DNA of 64,000 bases from Flavobacterium sp. I3-2 (GTDB lineage Bacteria > Bacteroidota > Bacteroidia > Flavobacteriales > Flavobacteriaceae). Positions 1-10,106 of this stretch are shown piece by piece (position 1 is the stretch's first letter; every line of letters starts with the position of its first letter). The notes beneath the pieces were generated by a model, which worked only from the letters and a program-made list of their open reading frames with translations, did no database searches and was not told where the DNA came from. Position numbers and translations under genes: made by a program. The stretch covers positions 124,001-188,000 of the forward strand of contig NZ_CP058306.1 in assembly GCF_013389595.1 (NCBI RefSeq), read 5' to 3'.

Positions 1-756
1 TTTTAAAACTTCATTCGCAGATAACATAAATTCAGCTAATTCCTCAACTTTATATGTTTCCCAAAACTCTAATTGCGCTGTAGATTGTAATAAATTTTTA
101 ATACGATCGATATCTTTTGCACCAGGTAATTCAACTAAGATTCTTCCAGAATCACCAACCAATTGAATTGTAGGTGAAGTTGTTCCAAATTCATCTATAC
201 GCTCACGAATAACAATATATGCACTTTCAACAGCTTCTTTAACTTTTTTCTCAAGTACGGTTTTAACTTGGGCATCAGTCATTGAAACATTCACTTCTGG
301 TAAATTTCTATTTGAGAAAATTTCTGCAGAAGATAATTTTACAGTTCCTTTAGACTCATTTTCAAAAGCGGTGAAAAACGCATTTAAATACGTTTCATTT
401 CCACTACGCACTTTTTCTGCATCAGCTAATGCTTTGTTGAAAACAGCATTATTTGAGTTATTTGCTAAACTTTTAAGTACGTCTTTAATTGAAATTTGCA
501 GCATTACGTTAACACCACCTTCAAGATCAAGACCTTTTTTAACTTGTTTTGATCTTACTTCTTCAAAAGTTTGACCTAAATATACTTTTTCATTTGCAAT
601 GGAATCAAGATAGCGAGATTCTTTTGTTAAATCTCCTTTAGCGAATTCTTTCGCCTTGTTTTCATAATGATTCGTAACAAATGTAAATGAAAGCTGGTAA
701 ATACTTACCAGTGCAAAAAGAATTGCAATAAACTTAACGAGTCCTCTATTCTGCAT
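1..756 (-). CDS. secDF: Protein translocase subunit SecDF (fused), N-terminal part
   Basis: The first 252 codons of a minus-strand gene that runs off the left edge of the window. SecDF is an inner-membrane accessory of the Sec translocon that uses the proton motive force to help release exported proteins. The product starts with one membrane segment (about residues 8-28) and has the SecD P1 signature GLDLEGG at residues 75-81. Further on it shows the RERIDEFG...LVGDSGRILVELPG block typical of the first periplasmic domain. Bacteroidota usually carry SecD and SecF as one polypeptide; that fusion is assumed here because the C-terminal part is not visible. The start codon is ATG at 754-756, just downstream of a good promoter-like pair. 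Confidence 0.93.
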   Translation of the reverse strand, partial: MQNRGLVKFIAILFALVSIYQLSFTFVTNHYENKAKEFAKGDLTKESRYLDSIANEKVYLGQTFEEVRSKQVKKGLDLEGGVNVMLQISIKDVLKSLANNSNNAVFNKALADAEKVRSGNETYLNAFFTAFENESKGTVKLSSAEIFSNRNLPEVNVSMTDAQVKTVLEKKVKEAVESAYIVIRERIDEFGTTSPTIQLVGDSGRILVELPGAKDIDRIKNLLQSTAQLEFWETYKVEELAEFMLSANEVLK

Positions 757-839
757 TATTACTAAAAAAATTAATTAAATTTTATTGATTGATTAATCTA
801 AAAAATAGTGTTTGAAGTGTACTTTTTAAAATTAACGAA

Positions 840-870
840 CAAATATATAACATCGAAAAAGATTAACCAA
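840..870 (-). promoter_or_regulatory. Promoter of secDF
   Basis: On the minus strand TATATTTG (840-847) matches the Bacteroidota -7 consensus TAnnTTTG, and TTG at 868-870 lies 20 bp upstream, the spacing expected for the -33 element. It faces secDF, about 85 bp before its start codon. Seen by eye only. Confidence 0.5.
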
Positions 871-925
871 TAAAAAAGTTGATATATAAGTTCTAATTTT
901 AACAAATTATTTTAAGCACAAAAAA

Positions 926-953
926 AAACAACAACCTAAAACGGTTGTTGTTT
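926..953 (-). terminator. Terminator after gyrB
   Basis: An 11-bp perfect stem (AAACAACAACC / GGTTGTTGTTT) with a 6-nt loop lies 22 bp after the gyrB stop codon and is followed by a T-run on the minus strand (the A-run at 919-928). It should end gyrB transcription before secDF. Confidence 0.8.
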
Positions 954-974
954 AAAATTTTATCTAAAAATAAA

Positions 975-2915
975 TTACGCATCAATATTTGCATACACTG
1001 CATTTTTCTCGATAAATTCTCGACGAGGCGGAACCTCATCTCCCATTAACATTGAGAAAACACGATCCGCTTCTGCCATATTATCTATTGTAATTTGACG
1101 TAATGTTCTATGCTCAGGATTCATTGTTGTATCCCACAATTGCTCAGCATTCATTTCTCCAAGACCTTTATAACGTTGTACTGAAGCACCTTGTCCCATT
1201 TCATCTAATAAAGCAATACGTTCTTCGTCTGACCAAGCATATTGTTTCTTCGCACCTTTCTTAACTAAATATAAAGGTGGAGTTGCAATATAAACGTATC
1301 CTTTTTCAATTAAATCTCGCATATAACGGAAAAAGAATGTCAAAATTAAAGTTGCGATGTGGCTACCATCCACATCGGCATCACACATAATAACTACTTT
1401 ATGGTAACGTAATTTTGATAAATTTAAAGCTTTTGAATCTTCTTCTGTACCGATTGTTACTCCTAAAGCTGTAAAAATATTACGAATCTCTTCACTTTCA
1501 AATACTTTGTGGTGCATTGCTTTTTCAACATTCAAGATTTTACCACGAAGTGGCATAATTGCTTGAAAATTACGATCACGTCCTTGTTTTGCAGTTCCAC
1601 CTGCCGAATCTCCCTCGACAAAGAAAATCTCACATTTCTCAGGATTTTGCTCCGAACAATCTGAAAGTTTCCCTGGCAAACCTCCACCACTCATAACCGT
1701 TTTACGCTGTACCATTTCACGAGCTTTTTTAGCAGCGTGACGTGCTTGAGCGGCAAGTATTACCTTTTGAACAATGGTTTTAGCATCTGCAGGATTTTCT
1801 TCTAAATAATTTTCCAACATCTCAGCAACAGCTTGTGATACTGGAGAAACTACTTCTCTATTTCCTAACTTGGTTTTTGTTTGACCTTCAAACTGAGGTT
1901 CCATAACTTTAACAGAAATAATAGCTGTTAAACCTTCACGGAAATCATCACCTGAAATTTCAAATTTTAATTTTTCTAGAAGTCCAGAAGCATCGGCATA
2001 TTTCTTTAATGTACGAGTTAATCCCATACGGAAACCTTGTAAATGTGTTCCTCCTTCGTGTGTATTGATATTATTTACGTAAGAATAAATATTCTCAGAA
2101 TAACTATCGTTATAAATCAAAGCAACCTCAACCGGAATTTCACCTTTTTCGTTTTCCATGCTAATAACATGAGAAATAATTGGCGTTCTGTTTCCGTCAA
2201 GGAATTTGATATATTCTTTTAAACCTTCTTCTGAATGAAAAGTTTCTTTACGAACTTCACCTTTATCATCAACTTCACGCAGGTCGGTTAATGTAATGGT
2301 AATTCCTTTATTTAAGAAAGAAAGTTCGCGTAAACGAGCTGCTAAAGTATCGTAAGAATATTCTAACGTTTGTGTAAAAATAGTCGCATCTGGCTTAAAA
2401 GTAACCTTTGTACCGGTTATATTTGTTTCGCCAATTTGACGTGCCGGATACATAGCTTTACCTCTTTCATATTCTTGTTCCCAAACTTTTCCGTCACGAT
2501 GAACTTCAGCACGTAAATGGTCAGATAATGCATTTACACACGAAACACCAACTCCGTGAAGTCCTCCAGAAACTTTATATGAATCTTTATCGAATTTACC
2601 TCCAGCACCAATTTTAGTCATTACAACCTCAAGTGCAGAAACGCCTTCTTTTTTATGCATATCAACTGGGATACCACGACCATTATCTTGAACAGAAATC
2701 GAATTATCTTCGTTTATGATTACTTGAATCGAATCACAATGTCCTGCTAAAGCTTCATCAATAGAGTTATCTACAACTTCATACACCAAGTGATGTAAAC
2801 CTCTAACCCCCACATCACCGATGTACATTGAAGGACGCATTCTTACGTGCTCCATTCCTTCTAATGCCTGAATACTATCGGCAGAATACGAATTCTTTTT
2901 TACTTCTTCACTCAT
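975..2915 (-). CDS. gyrB: DNA gyrase subunit B
   Basis: ATPase subunit of type II topoisomerase that introduces negative supercoils together with GyrA. Visible in order: the GHKL ATPase with VVDNSIDEA (about residues 46-54) and GGLHGVGVSCVNALS (about 116-130), the transducer domain, the TOPRIM start EGDSAGG (about 424), the metal-binding DADVDGSH (about 505), and the C-terminal YKGLGEMNAEQLW block. The length of 646 residues is usual for flavobacterial GyrB, which lacks the long insertion of enterobacterial GyrB. ParE has a similar architecture; the length and N-terminus favour GyrB. A -7-like TATATTTG (2953-2960, minus strand) lies upstream. Confidence 0.95.
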   Translation of the reverse strand: MSEEVKKNSYSADSIQALEGMEHVRMRPSMYIGDVGVRGLHHLVYEVVDNSIDEALAGHCDSIQVIINEDNSISVQDNGRGIPVDMHKKEGVSALEVVMTKIGAGGKFDKDSYKVSGGLHGVGVSCVNALSDHLRAEVHRDGKVWEQEYERGKAMYPARQIGETNITGTKVTFKPDATIFTQTLEYSYDTLAARLRELSFLNKGITITLTDLREVDDKGEVRKETFHSEEGLKEYIKFLDGNRTPIISHVISMENEKGEIPVEVALIYNDSYSENIYSYVNNINTHEGGTHLQGFRMGLTRTLKKYADASGLLEKLKFEISGDDFREGLTAIISVKVMEPQFEGQTKTKLGNREVVSPVSQAVAEMLENYLEENPADAKTIVQKVILAAQARHAAKKAREMVQRKTVMSGGGLPGKLSDCSEQNPEKCEIFFVEGDSAGGTAKQGRDRNFQAIMPLRGKILNVEKAMHHKVFESEEIRNIFTALGVTIGTEEDSKALNLSKLRYHKVVIMCDADVDGSHIATLILTFFFRYMRDLIEKGYVYIATPPLYLVKKGAKKQYAWSDEERIALLDEMGQGASVQRYKGLGEMNAEQLWDTTMNPEHRTLRQITIDNMAEADRVFSMLMGDEVPPRREFIEKNAVYANIDA

Positions 2916-3038
2916 AATTTATATCAAAATATTTTTTGTCGCATTTAATACACAAATATACGAAATTTAAAGCAATTATAAAATTTTAATCGGCTTTAGG
3001 AATTCATTTATTAACATATTTATCCATATTTAATAACA

Positions 3039-3482
3039 TTACAAAACCTGCTTAATGGTATAAGTTATGTTATTAACAACAACTTCTTCTCCGATTGATT
3101 TCCCAATTAATAAACTTCCTAATGGTGATACTTTTGATAATGAAAAAACATCTTTCCCATTTATTTTTACTTTTGGTAAAGCTGTGCTGATAAAAAACCA
3201 AAAATCATTGGCCTGAACCAAACTTCCTAAAATAATTTTATCTGATTTTTTAGAAAGATCAATTCTAGAAATTTCTATTTTTTGATTCAGATATTCTTGA
3301 ATTTTAGCACTTAATTTTTCTTGTTCGATATGCATCATAGACAACGCTGTTTCGTGCTTATCACCAGCAGAACTTTTCGCATCGTTTTGTGCATCTAAAG
3401 ACAAAGCTTCAATTCGGTCTTGAAATGCATCAATCTTATCTTGCAACATTTGCAAATGCAATTGTAATAATTCTTCTTTCAT
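3039..3482 (-). CDS. GreA/GreB-family transcription elongation factor-like protein
   Basis: A 147-residue protein with an N-terminal helical/coiled-coil half (about 1-70, rich in Glu, Lys and Gln) and a C-terminal beta-rich half (about 75-147) with the pattern SPLGSLLIGKSIGEEVVV, which resembles the FKBP-like C-terminal domain of GreA (SP-GRALLGK-GDEV). Gre factors bind the RNA polymerase secondary channel and rescue backtracked complexes. The coiled coil is atypical, so the activity on polymerase is inferred. Homologues in flavobacteria are often labelled 3-oxoacyl-ACP synthase, which the sequence does not support. Confidence 0.6.
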   Translation of the reverse strand: MKEELLQLHLQMLQDKIDAFQDRIEALSLDAQNDAKSSAGDKHETALSMMHIEQEKLSAKIQEYLNQKIEISRIDLSKKSDKIILGSLVQANDFWFFISTALPKVKINGKDVFSLSKVSPLGSLLIGKSIGEEVVVNNITYTIKQVL

Positions 3483-3541
3483 ATATAAAAAATAAAAAAC
3501 TCACCTTTCAGTGAGTTTCTTTTCAAATATAAAAAATCTTT

Positions 3542-5296
3542 TTAATTCTTAAAATTAAACTTATACATAGCTCCAACCAAAACTTGAGTTCCTTGTACTT
3601 TATAATTATTCCAAGATTGATATGATTGATTAAATAGGTTGTTTCCTTTGGCAAAAACTGTCCAATTGTCAGTTGCTTTGTAACCTACATTTAGATTTAA
3701 ATCAGCAAAAGAATCTAACTTTACAACTGCTCTTTCTAAAGCTCCTGAACCATCAATTACATAACCCATATCTTTTCTTTGTCCAACAAAATAAACATCT
3801 AAACCACCAAACCATTGGTCTGTAAAATTAACTTTTACTTTTGCTACCAATTTAGTTTCAGGAAGATTGAAAACAGGTCCATCTTTAGCAGAATAAGAAT
3901 TGAATTCTCCAGACAAATCAATAGTTGCATCGTCACTGAAATTTAAATTTAATTCTCCATAAGCATTAAAAGTTTTTACATCGTCATATGCCACACCAAA
4001 TGAATTTCCGTATTGATAAACTTGGCTAGTTGATAAATTAAAAATTGGAGCCATAGCATTATTCACAAACATAGCTTTATCAACCTCAGAAATATATGAT
4101 GCACGAATGTTATAAGAAATATTATGATACAACTTACCTTTTAATCCAGCATGAATATTAAACTGTTGTTGCGTTGGTTTTATTCCTAAATCTGGAGAAA
4201 CAAATGGATTTTGAGAAACAAAGTTTGCATAAGTATTGTTATAAACACCACCTTCTGCACCAGCATAAGCAATAACAATATTTTTAACCAAATCATAGTT
4301 TGCTTTTACTTTTGGATAAACCACAAAATCGTCTTGTTTTTCTCCATTAGATTTTCCGCTAACATTAGCGATACCAAATCCTAACTGAACCGAATAATCA
4401 TCTGAATAAAAACGAATATTAGGTTCTAACGCTAAAATAAAAGAATTGCTTTCTGTTTTAACTCCCGAATTTAATTGATCTGCAAATTGTGTATTTACAT
4501 AATCTGCCTTAACATCAAGATCAACTATAGATTCTTGCAGTAGAAAATTAAACTTTGGGTTTATCAAAAAATGATTCTCTCTTGAATCAAATGCATCCCA
4601 AAAATGTTTAAACTTCATCGAACCGCCGTCAAAAACACCTATATTGCTGTTATAATTAAATCCGACATGAACATCATTATATTTTTGTCCAAAATCTCTA
4701 TCATCATACTGGGCTGGAGCAAAAACAACAACATCTGAAGGTAAACCGTACCAATTAAAGTTTTGTTGCGAAACACCAAAATTCAAATTCCAATCGTTAT
4801 TGGTTTTTCTTGAACCAACATTGAAATCCAAATTAGATTTTGAATAATTATCATCAACCAACACTCCATTTATACCACCTTGCGAAGAAATATGGTCTAG
4901 AAAACCTGCAACGTAAACAGCATCACCTACTTTTTCGGCAATTCCAAGTTGTCCTTGTAAAGTATTAAAATTTCCGTAACCTAAAAGTGCATAGTTATTG
5001 AAAATCGATGTCAACGTATCTTGATCAACCTCAGCTGCCTTGCCTTTTTCGGGTGCAAAAGTTGAAGCCACCGGGAACGAAAAAATCGAATATTTGATTA
5101 TTTGTTTTTCATTATCTTCATCTCCAATTTGTGGCGTATCTTTAATTTTAAAAGCATCAACAACCGTTGCTTCGTAAGATTTTACAACTCTTACTTCTTC
5201 GGTATTCATATTGCTATCTTTTGGCTTTTCTTGTGCTTGCACTGACAATCCGAATAACATTGCGAATGCAGAACTTATATATAACTGTTTTTTCAT
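3542..5296 (-). CDS. Outer-membrane beta-barrel protein (TonB-dependent-receptor-like)
   Basis: 584 residues with a signal peptide (MKKQLYISSAFAMLFGLSVQAQ, cleavage after about residue 21) and a long series of alternating amphipathic strands ending in an aromatic residue-rich strand (GAMYKFNFKN), typical of an outer-membrane barrel. Phrases such as WTVFAKGNNLFNQSYQSWNNYKVQG are characteristic of the last strands of TonB-dependent receptors. No plug domain or TonB box is obvious, so it is either a plug-less relative or a porin-like protein. It lies 12 bp after the TPR gene and is probably co-transcribed with it. Substrate unknown. Confidence 0.7.
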   Translation of the reverse strand: MKKQLYISSAFAMLFGLSVQAQEKPKDSNMNTEEVRVVKSYEATVVDAFKIKDTPQIGDEDNEKQIIKYSIFSFPVASTFAPEKGKAAEVDQDTLTSIFNNYALLGYGNFNTLQGQLGIAEKVGDAVYVAGFLDHISSQGGINGVLVDDNYSKSNLDFNVGSRKTNNDWNLNFGVSQQNFNWYGLPSDVVVFAPAQYDDRDFGQKYNDVHVGFNYNSNIGVFDGGSMKFKHFWDAFDSRENHFLINPKFNFLLQESIVDLDVKADYVNTQFADQLNSGVKTESNSFILALEPNIRFYSDDYSVQLGFGIANVSGKSNGEKQDDFVVYPKVKANYDLVKNIVIAYAGAEGGVYNNTYANFVSQNPFVSPDLGIKPTQQQFNIHAGLKGKLYHNISYNIRASYISEVDKAMFVNNAMAPIFNLSTSQVYQYGNSFGVAYDDVKTFNAYGELNLNFSDDATIDLSGEFNSYSAKDGPVFNLPETKLVAKVKVNFTDQWFGGLDVYFVGQRKDMGYVIDGSGALERAVVKLDSFADLNLNVGYKATDNWTVFAKGNNLFNQSYQSWNNYKVQGTQVLVGAMYKFNFKN

Positions 5297-5308
5297 TTCT
5301 AAATTCGA

Positions 5309-8300
5309 TTATTTTACGGATGAATTACGTTTTGATTCTTCTGATTTGATATTTGTTAATTCAGTTTTTGCTTCTGTAACGATATCATGATAATCTGAGA
5401 AGTTCTTAATCACATTTTCTAAAATGTAAGTTGCTTGATAACTATCTTTTAAGCCATAAAAGTTTTTAGCCATCAAAACCAATCCTTTTGCTCCGAAATA
5501 TTTATAACTCGAATAATCCTTTGTTAATTTTTGAATGGCGCTGTTAGAAGCTTCATATTTTTTATCAACATTTTTAAAATACGCATCATAATATAATGCT
5601 TCAGCAGCAATTTCTCCATTTGCAGTTGACAACAATTCTGCATATGTTTTTTTGGCTGTTGCCCAATCTTTATTTGCAATAGCTGTGCGTGCTGAAATTA
5701 ATTGCGCATCTGCTTTAATTCTTTTATCAATCTTTGGATTAGTCAGTACTTTTTGTGCATAAGCTTCTGCTGATTTGACATCATCTGCCGATTCTGAATA
5801 AATCTTCATTAAATTAGCTTGTGCAAATAATTTATTTTGTTCTTTTTCTGCTTCGTTTTCTAAACGTTTTAACAACGAAACAGCTTCTGATTTTTGATTG
5901 TTTTCTAAATAATAATCAGACAAACGAACTAAAGAAACTTCTGTATATTCATTTTTAGATTTATTAACAATATTCTTATAATGCGGAATAGCTTTACTTA
6001 TTTGATTGTCATTAACATATAACTCTGCTAAATTATATTCTGCTTTCAACCCATTTTTACCGTTTGGATAATTCTTTAAATAATCTTCAAAACCAGAAAT
6101 GGCTTGTTTTGAATTATTCTGAAACAATTGTTTTTCTGCAGCAACATAACTATCGTTTTCTAAATCATAATTAGAAACATCAATAAAATCTAGTCCTTTA
6201 ATCCAAGTTGCATATTCAGATGTATTTCCAGAATCAAGATAAATCAAACGAGCTGTTTCGACTGCTTCAACTGCCTCTGGTGTTTTTGGATAATCAGAAA
6301 CTACTTTTTTGAAACGTTCTAATGCTTTTGCATTTTCTTTTTCGTTGTAATAAACCAAACCTTGTTTCAACATTGCTTTGGGTACAAATGCACTTTTGGG
6401 ATATTGACTGATTAATTTATTAAACGTTGTAATTGATTCGTTAGATTTATTCAAATTAGAATACGTACTTCCTAATTCATACATCGCATCAACCACATAA
6501 GACGAATTTGGATAATTAGAAATAAAGTTATTCAACTCTTTTACTTTACTATCATTTCTATCAACAAAACCATACGAAATTGCTTTTTGGAAAACTGCGT
6601 AATCCACTTCAGAACCTTTACTTTCGATAACTTTATTGTAAGATTCCATTGCTGGCCAATACTTACCATTTACGAATTGACTGTCTGCTAAACGTAAATA
6701 CGCATCATTTTTCTTATTTGGATTGTTTGAAGATTTTGCGTACGAATCAAACATCATGATTGATTCATCGTAATTTTTTAATTTGAAATTTGCATAACCT
6801 AAACTGTAATTCACATCTTTAAATTCAGGTGTAATTTCAGCATAAGGCAATTTTTTAAAACCAGAAAAAGTTGTTTTCGCATCGTTAAAACGATTTAAAG
6901 CATATTCAGATTCACCTTTCCAATATGTGGCACGAGCAACCATTTTTTTATCTTGTTGTTCGTTAATAGATTTATTGAATAAAGTTAAGGCTTCTGCGTA
7001 ATTCCCTTGATTATACAATTCTAAACCACGATAAAAATTCACTTTTTGATAAGCTAATTTATGCTGTGGTGTTCTATTTTTTTCTAATAAATCTAAAGCT
7101 TCTTTGTAATTTTTTGACGAAATATAGGAATCGATTAACAAACCATTCAGTTCTTCTTTATAAGTAGAATTTGGATATTTTTCTAAAAAAGAAATAATCA
7201 CAGTTGGCGTGCTTTGATACGGATTACCGATTTCATAACTTAATTTGGCATAATTCACGTTAGCATCTTCTTGAATTTTTGAATTAAAATTCATTTCAGA
7301 AGCATTTTTAAAGGCGTTCAAAGCTTGTGTTTTTTGATCTGACTTCAAATAACTTTCGCCTAAATGATAATAAGCATTTTGAGCAACAGAATCTGATCCG
7401 TTAATGATTTTATTGAATTCAGAAATCGCTTTTGTATAATCGCCTTTTTTGTAATAAACATAACCTAATTGATAAAAATCAACATTGTTCAAACGGTTAT
7501 TTTTTCCGTTGTATTGCAATAAATACGGAAGAGCTTCATCATATTTCTGAAGATTGAAATAACTTTCGCCTATGATTTTAGCTAATTCAGATTTTTCTTC
7601 ATCAGTTGATTTTGAAAATTGCTCTTTACCTAAACGAATAGCTTCGTCAAAATTTCCAGATTTAAAATTCATATCAGCCTTAAAATATCCCATTTTTTCG
7701 TGATATTTTTCGTTGTAAGAAACTTCGCCAAAATATTCTGAAGCAGTTTTGTAATCGTTATTCTGATACGAAATATAACCTAAATAATATTTTGCTTGAT
7801 CGCCGTATTTATCAGACTTATCAACTTTTGAAAAGAATTCTTTAGCTTCTGAAAATTTATTTTCTATAAAATAGCAATATCCTTTCTGAAAGTTTAAACG
7901 ATTTTTCATTTCGTCAGAAAGTACTGATTCATTTATACCTTTGGCATATTTCAAAACCTTTTTATAATCACCTTTTTTAAAGTAATAATTAGCAGCTTCA
8001 GAAAGAGCATCAACTTGTTTTGAACTCGTTGGGTAATTTAAAATAAATTCTTGTAGTTTACTTTCAGCTCCATCTTGATCTAAATTCAAAGCACAATTGG
8101 CAATATAATAAGAACAATCTGCTTGAATTTCGGAATTGAAATTCTTGGTTTTGATTTCTTCAAACAAAACTTGAGCTAAAGCATAAAGATTTTCGTTATA
8201 TAGAGAAACTGCTTTATCAAACTTATAATTCTCGTTAGTATAAATTACAGATTGTTGAGCGTTTAATTGGGTCGAACCTAAGGCAAGTGACAAAAAAAAT

Positions 8301-8320
8301 ATATTATTTAATTTTCGCAT
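5309..8320 (-). CDS. Large tetratricopeptide-repeat protein
   Basis: 1003 residues: a signal peptide (MRKLNNIFFLSLALGSTQLNAQ) followed by repeated TPR units along the whole length (for example DYTKAISEFNKIINGS, ALERFKKVVSDYPKTPEAVE, SITTFNKLISQYPKSAFVP). Many units carry the YPxS/YPNS turn seen in YbgF/BamD-like TPRs. It is likely a periplasmic scaffold. The gene precedes the outer-membrane barrel at 3542-5296 in the same operon, which suggests a cell-envelope role; the partner is not identified. Confidence 0.75.
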   Translation of the reverse strand: MRKLNNIFFLSLALGSTQLNAQQSVIYTNENYKFDKAVSLYNENLYALAQVLFEEIKTKNFNSEIQADCSYYIANCALNLDQDGAESKLQEFILNYPTSSKQVDALSEAANYYFKKGDYKKVLKYAKGINESVLSDEMKNRLNFQKGYCYFIENKFSEAKEFFSKVDKSDKYGDQAKYYLGYISYQNNDYKTASEYFGEVSYNEKYHEKMGYFKADMNFKSGNFDEAIRLGKEQFSKSTDEEKSELAKIIGESYFNLQKYDEALPYLLQYNGKNNRLNNVDFYQLGYVYYKKGDYTKAISEFNKIINGSDSVAQNAYYHLGESYLKSDQKTQALNAFKNASEMNFNSKIQEDANVNYAKLSYEIGNPYQSTPTVIISFLEKYPNSTYKEELNGLLIDSYISSKNYKEALDLLEKNRTPQHKLAYQKVNFYRGLELYNQGNYAEALTLFNKSINEQQDKKMVARATYWKGESEYALNRFNDAKTTFSGFKKLPYAEITPEFKDVNYSLGYANFKLKNYDESIMMFDSYAKSSNNPNKKNDAYLRLADSQFVNGKYWPAMESYNKVIESKGSEVDYAVFQKAISYGFVDRNDSKVKELNNFISNYPNSSYVVDAMYELGSTYSNLNKSNESITTFNKLISQYPKSAFVPKAMLKQGLVYYNEKENAKALERFKKVVSDYPKTPEAVEAVETARLIYLDSGNTSEYATWIKGLDFIDVSNYDLENDSYVAAEKQLFQNNSKQAISGFEDYLKNYPNGKNGLKAEYNLAELYVNDNQISKAIPHYKNIVNKSKNEYTEVSLVRLSDYYLENNQKSEAVSLLKRLENEAEKEQNKLFAQANLMKIYSESADDVKSAEAYAQKVLTNPKIDKRIKADAQLISARTAIANKDWATAKKTYAELLSTANGEIAAEALYYDAYFKNVDKKYEASNSAIQKLTKDYSSYKYFGAKGLVLMAKNFYGLKDSYQATYILENVIKNFSDYHDIVTEAKTELTNIKSEESKRNSSVK

Positions 8321-8448
8321 TATCCGATTTTTTTAAGATTCAAATATATCAAAATATATTTTGTTTATAACTCTTATAACGCAACTTTATAAAGATATTG
8401 TATCTAAATAAATCCATTTAAAAAAAATACAACTTTTAAAACTGTAAA

Positions 8449-8480
8449 TTTGATTAAATACAATTAACTTGCTATTTTTA
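8449..8480 (+). promoter_or_regulatory. Promoter of ftsE operon
   Basis: TTTG at 8449-8452 and TATTTTTA at 8473-8480 are separated by 20 bp, close to the Bacteroidota -33/-7 consensus TTTG-N19..21-TAnnTTTG. The start codon of ftsE is 18 bp further. Confidence 0.5.
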
Positions 8481-8497
8481 CATTAAAATTATTAAAT

Positions 8498-9181
8498 ATG
8501 TCCAACACCATTTTATCATTACAAAACGTTTCTATTTTTCAGGAAAAAACATCGATTTTAGCAAATATTACTCTGAATGTAAATCACGGTGAATTTATTT
8601 ATTTAATCGGAAAAACAGGTTCTGGTAAAAGTAGTTTAATGAAGACGCTTTACGCGGATTTAGAACTAACTGAGGGTGAAGGAACAATTGTCGATTTTGA
8701 TTTAAGAACTTTAAAAGAAAGTCAAATTCCTTTTTTAAGAAGAAAAATAGGAATTGTTTTTCAGGATTTTAAATTACTTCATGATCGTTCTATTTATAAA
8801 AACTTACTTTTCGTGTTAAAAGCAACAGGTTGGACCAATCAAAATGAGATGGATTCTCGAATTGAAGAAGTGTTAGATCGAGTTGGAATGTTAGCACACG
8901 CAAACAAAATGCCGCATCAGATTTCAGGTGGAGAACAACAACGTGTTGCTATTGCGAGAGCGTTATTGAATGATCCTGAATTAATTTTAGCCGATGAACC
9001 AACAGGAAATTTAGATCCGCAAACGAGTGTTGAAGTTATGGAAGTTCTTCAAAAAATCAACGCAAACGGAAGAACAATCATTATGGCAACTCATGATTAT
9101 GCTTTATTAATGAAATATCCAGCAAAAACATTAAAATGTGAAGGCGGACAAATTTTTGAAGTTGTACAAAAAACAGTTTAA
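8498..9181 (+). CDS. ftsE: FtsE-like ABC transporter ATP-binding protein
   Basis: 227-residue ABC ATPase with Walker [10 protein letters not shown] (residues 38-46), the signature [15 protein letters not shown] (about 142-156), Walker B LILADEP followed by TGNLDP, and a switch His in MATHD. The tight spacing and the [15 protein letters not shown] segment are typical of FtsE, the divisome ATPase that with FtsX controls peptidoglycan hydrolases. FtsX is not adjacent here, as is common in flavobacteria. The stop codon overlaps the next start by one base (TAATG), so it is coupled to a glycosyltransferase gene. Confidence 0.8.
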   Translation: MSNTILSLQNVSIFQEKTSILANITLNVNHGEFIYLIGKTGSGKSSLMKTLYADLELTEGEGTIVDFDLRTLKESQIPFLRRKIGIVFQDFKLLHDRSIYKNLLFVLKATGWTNQNEMDSRIEEVLDRVGMLAHANKMPHQISGGEQQRVAIARALLNDPELILADEPTGNLDPQTSVEVMEVLQKINANGRTIIMATHDYALLMKYPAKTLKCEGGQIFEVVQKTV

Positions 9182-10071
9182 TGCTCAGTATTTTAATTCC
9201 TACATTTAATTATAACACTTATCCGCTGGTAAGTGAACTTTATAATCAATGCAGACAAATTGAAAATTTAGATTTTGAGATCCTTGTAAATGATGATGCT
9301 TCAAAAGATTTTTTTGAAAATGAATCAATCAATGATTTGCCAAATTGTTTTTTTAATATTCAAAAAACAAATCAAGGTTTAAGCGCTTCACGAAATTATT
9401 TAATTTCCAAAGCGGTACATTCTTGGTGTCTTTTATTGGACGCAGATGTTTGGCCTACTTCTAAGGATTTTATCTTAAATTATATCAAGAAAATCAAACA
9501 AGAAAATCAAGCTTGTGTTGCTTTTGGTGGATTAGAATATACTAAAATAAAACCGAATGCAAATGAACTTTTAAGATGGCTTTACGGAAATAAACATGAA
9601 GCTTTATCTTTTGAAAAGCGAGTCCAAAACAGACCAAAACATTTTTTGAGTAGTAATCTTTTAGTAAGTAAATCAGTTCTTGAAAGGTTTGCTTATCCAA
9701 AAGAAATCAATACTTATGGTTATGAAGATTTGATTTTTAATCTCAAAATAATTGAAAATAAAATTCCGATTTTTCAATTAGATAATCCCGTTTTTCATGA
9801 AAAATTAGATACTTCAGAAATTTTTCTTTCTAAGTCAAAAAAAGCATTGGAAAACTTATGTAAATCAATCGATTTGAAATTACTACCAAAAGACGCAACA
9901 GGAATTTCAAAATTGTATTATCAATGCAACATATTTGGATTACGAAAAATAATCGCTTTTGTTTTTAAGCTAAATCAAAAATGGATGGAAAAAGTTTTAA
10001 AAGGAAAATACACCAACTTAACTTTATTCAATTTGTACAGATTAGGATATTTTTTTAGCATAAACAAATAG
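9181..10071 (+). CDS. Glycosyltransferase family 2
   Basis: 296 residues with a GT-A fold N-terminus: LSILIPTFNYN at the start, VNDDAS at about 38-43 for nucleotide binding, and the DxD-like LLDADVW at about 87-93. It transfers a sugar from a nucleotide donor at the cytoplasmic face of the membrane. The start codon overlaps the ftsE stop codon by one base. It begins the polysaccharide locus that runs to about 17950. Acceptor and donor cannot be read from the sequence. Confidence 0.85.
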   Translation: MLSILIPTFNYNTYPLVSELYNQCRQIENLDFEILVNDDASKDFFENESINDLPNCFFNIQKTNQGLSASRNYLISKAVHSWCLLLDADVWPTSKDFILNYIKKIKQENQACVAFGGLEYTKIKPNANELLRWLYGNKHEALSFEKRVQNRPKHFLSSNLLVSKSVLERFAYPKEINTYGYEDLIFNLKIIENKIPIFQLDNPVFHEKLDTSEIFLSKSKKALENLCKSIDLKLLPKDATGISKLYYQCNIFGLRKIIAFVFKLNQKWMEKVLKGKYTNLTLFNLYRLGYFFSINK

Positions 10072-10106
10072 TTTTAATTAACTTAGTTTTGTATAATTCC
10101 GATTTT

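Noticed and set aside
3039-3482. A 3-oxoacyl-ACP synthase label for the GreA-like gene
   Set aside because: At 147 residues it is far too short for a ketosynthase and has none of its active-site motifs; the GreA-like C-terminus fits better.
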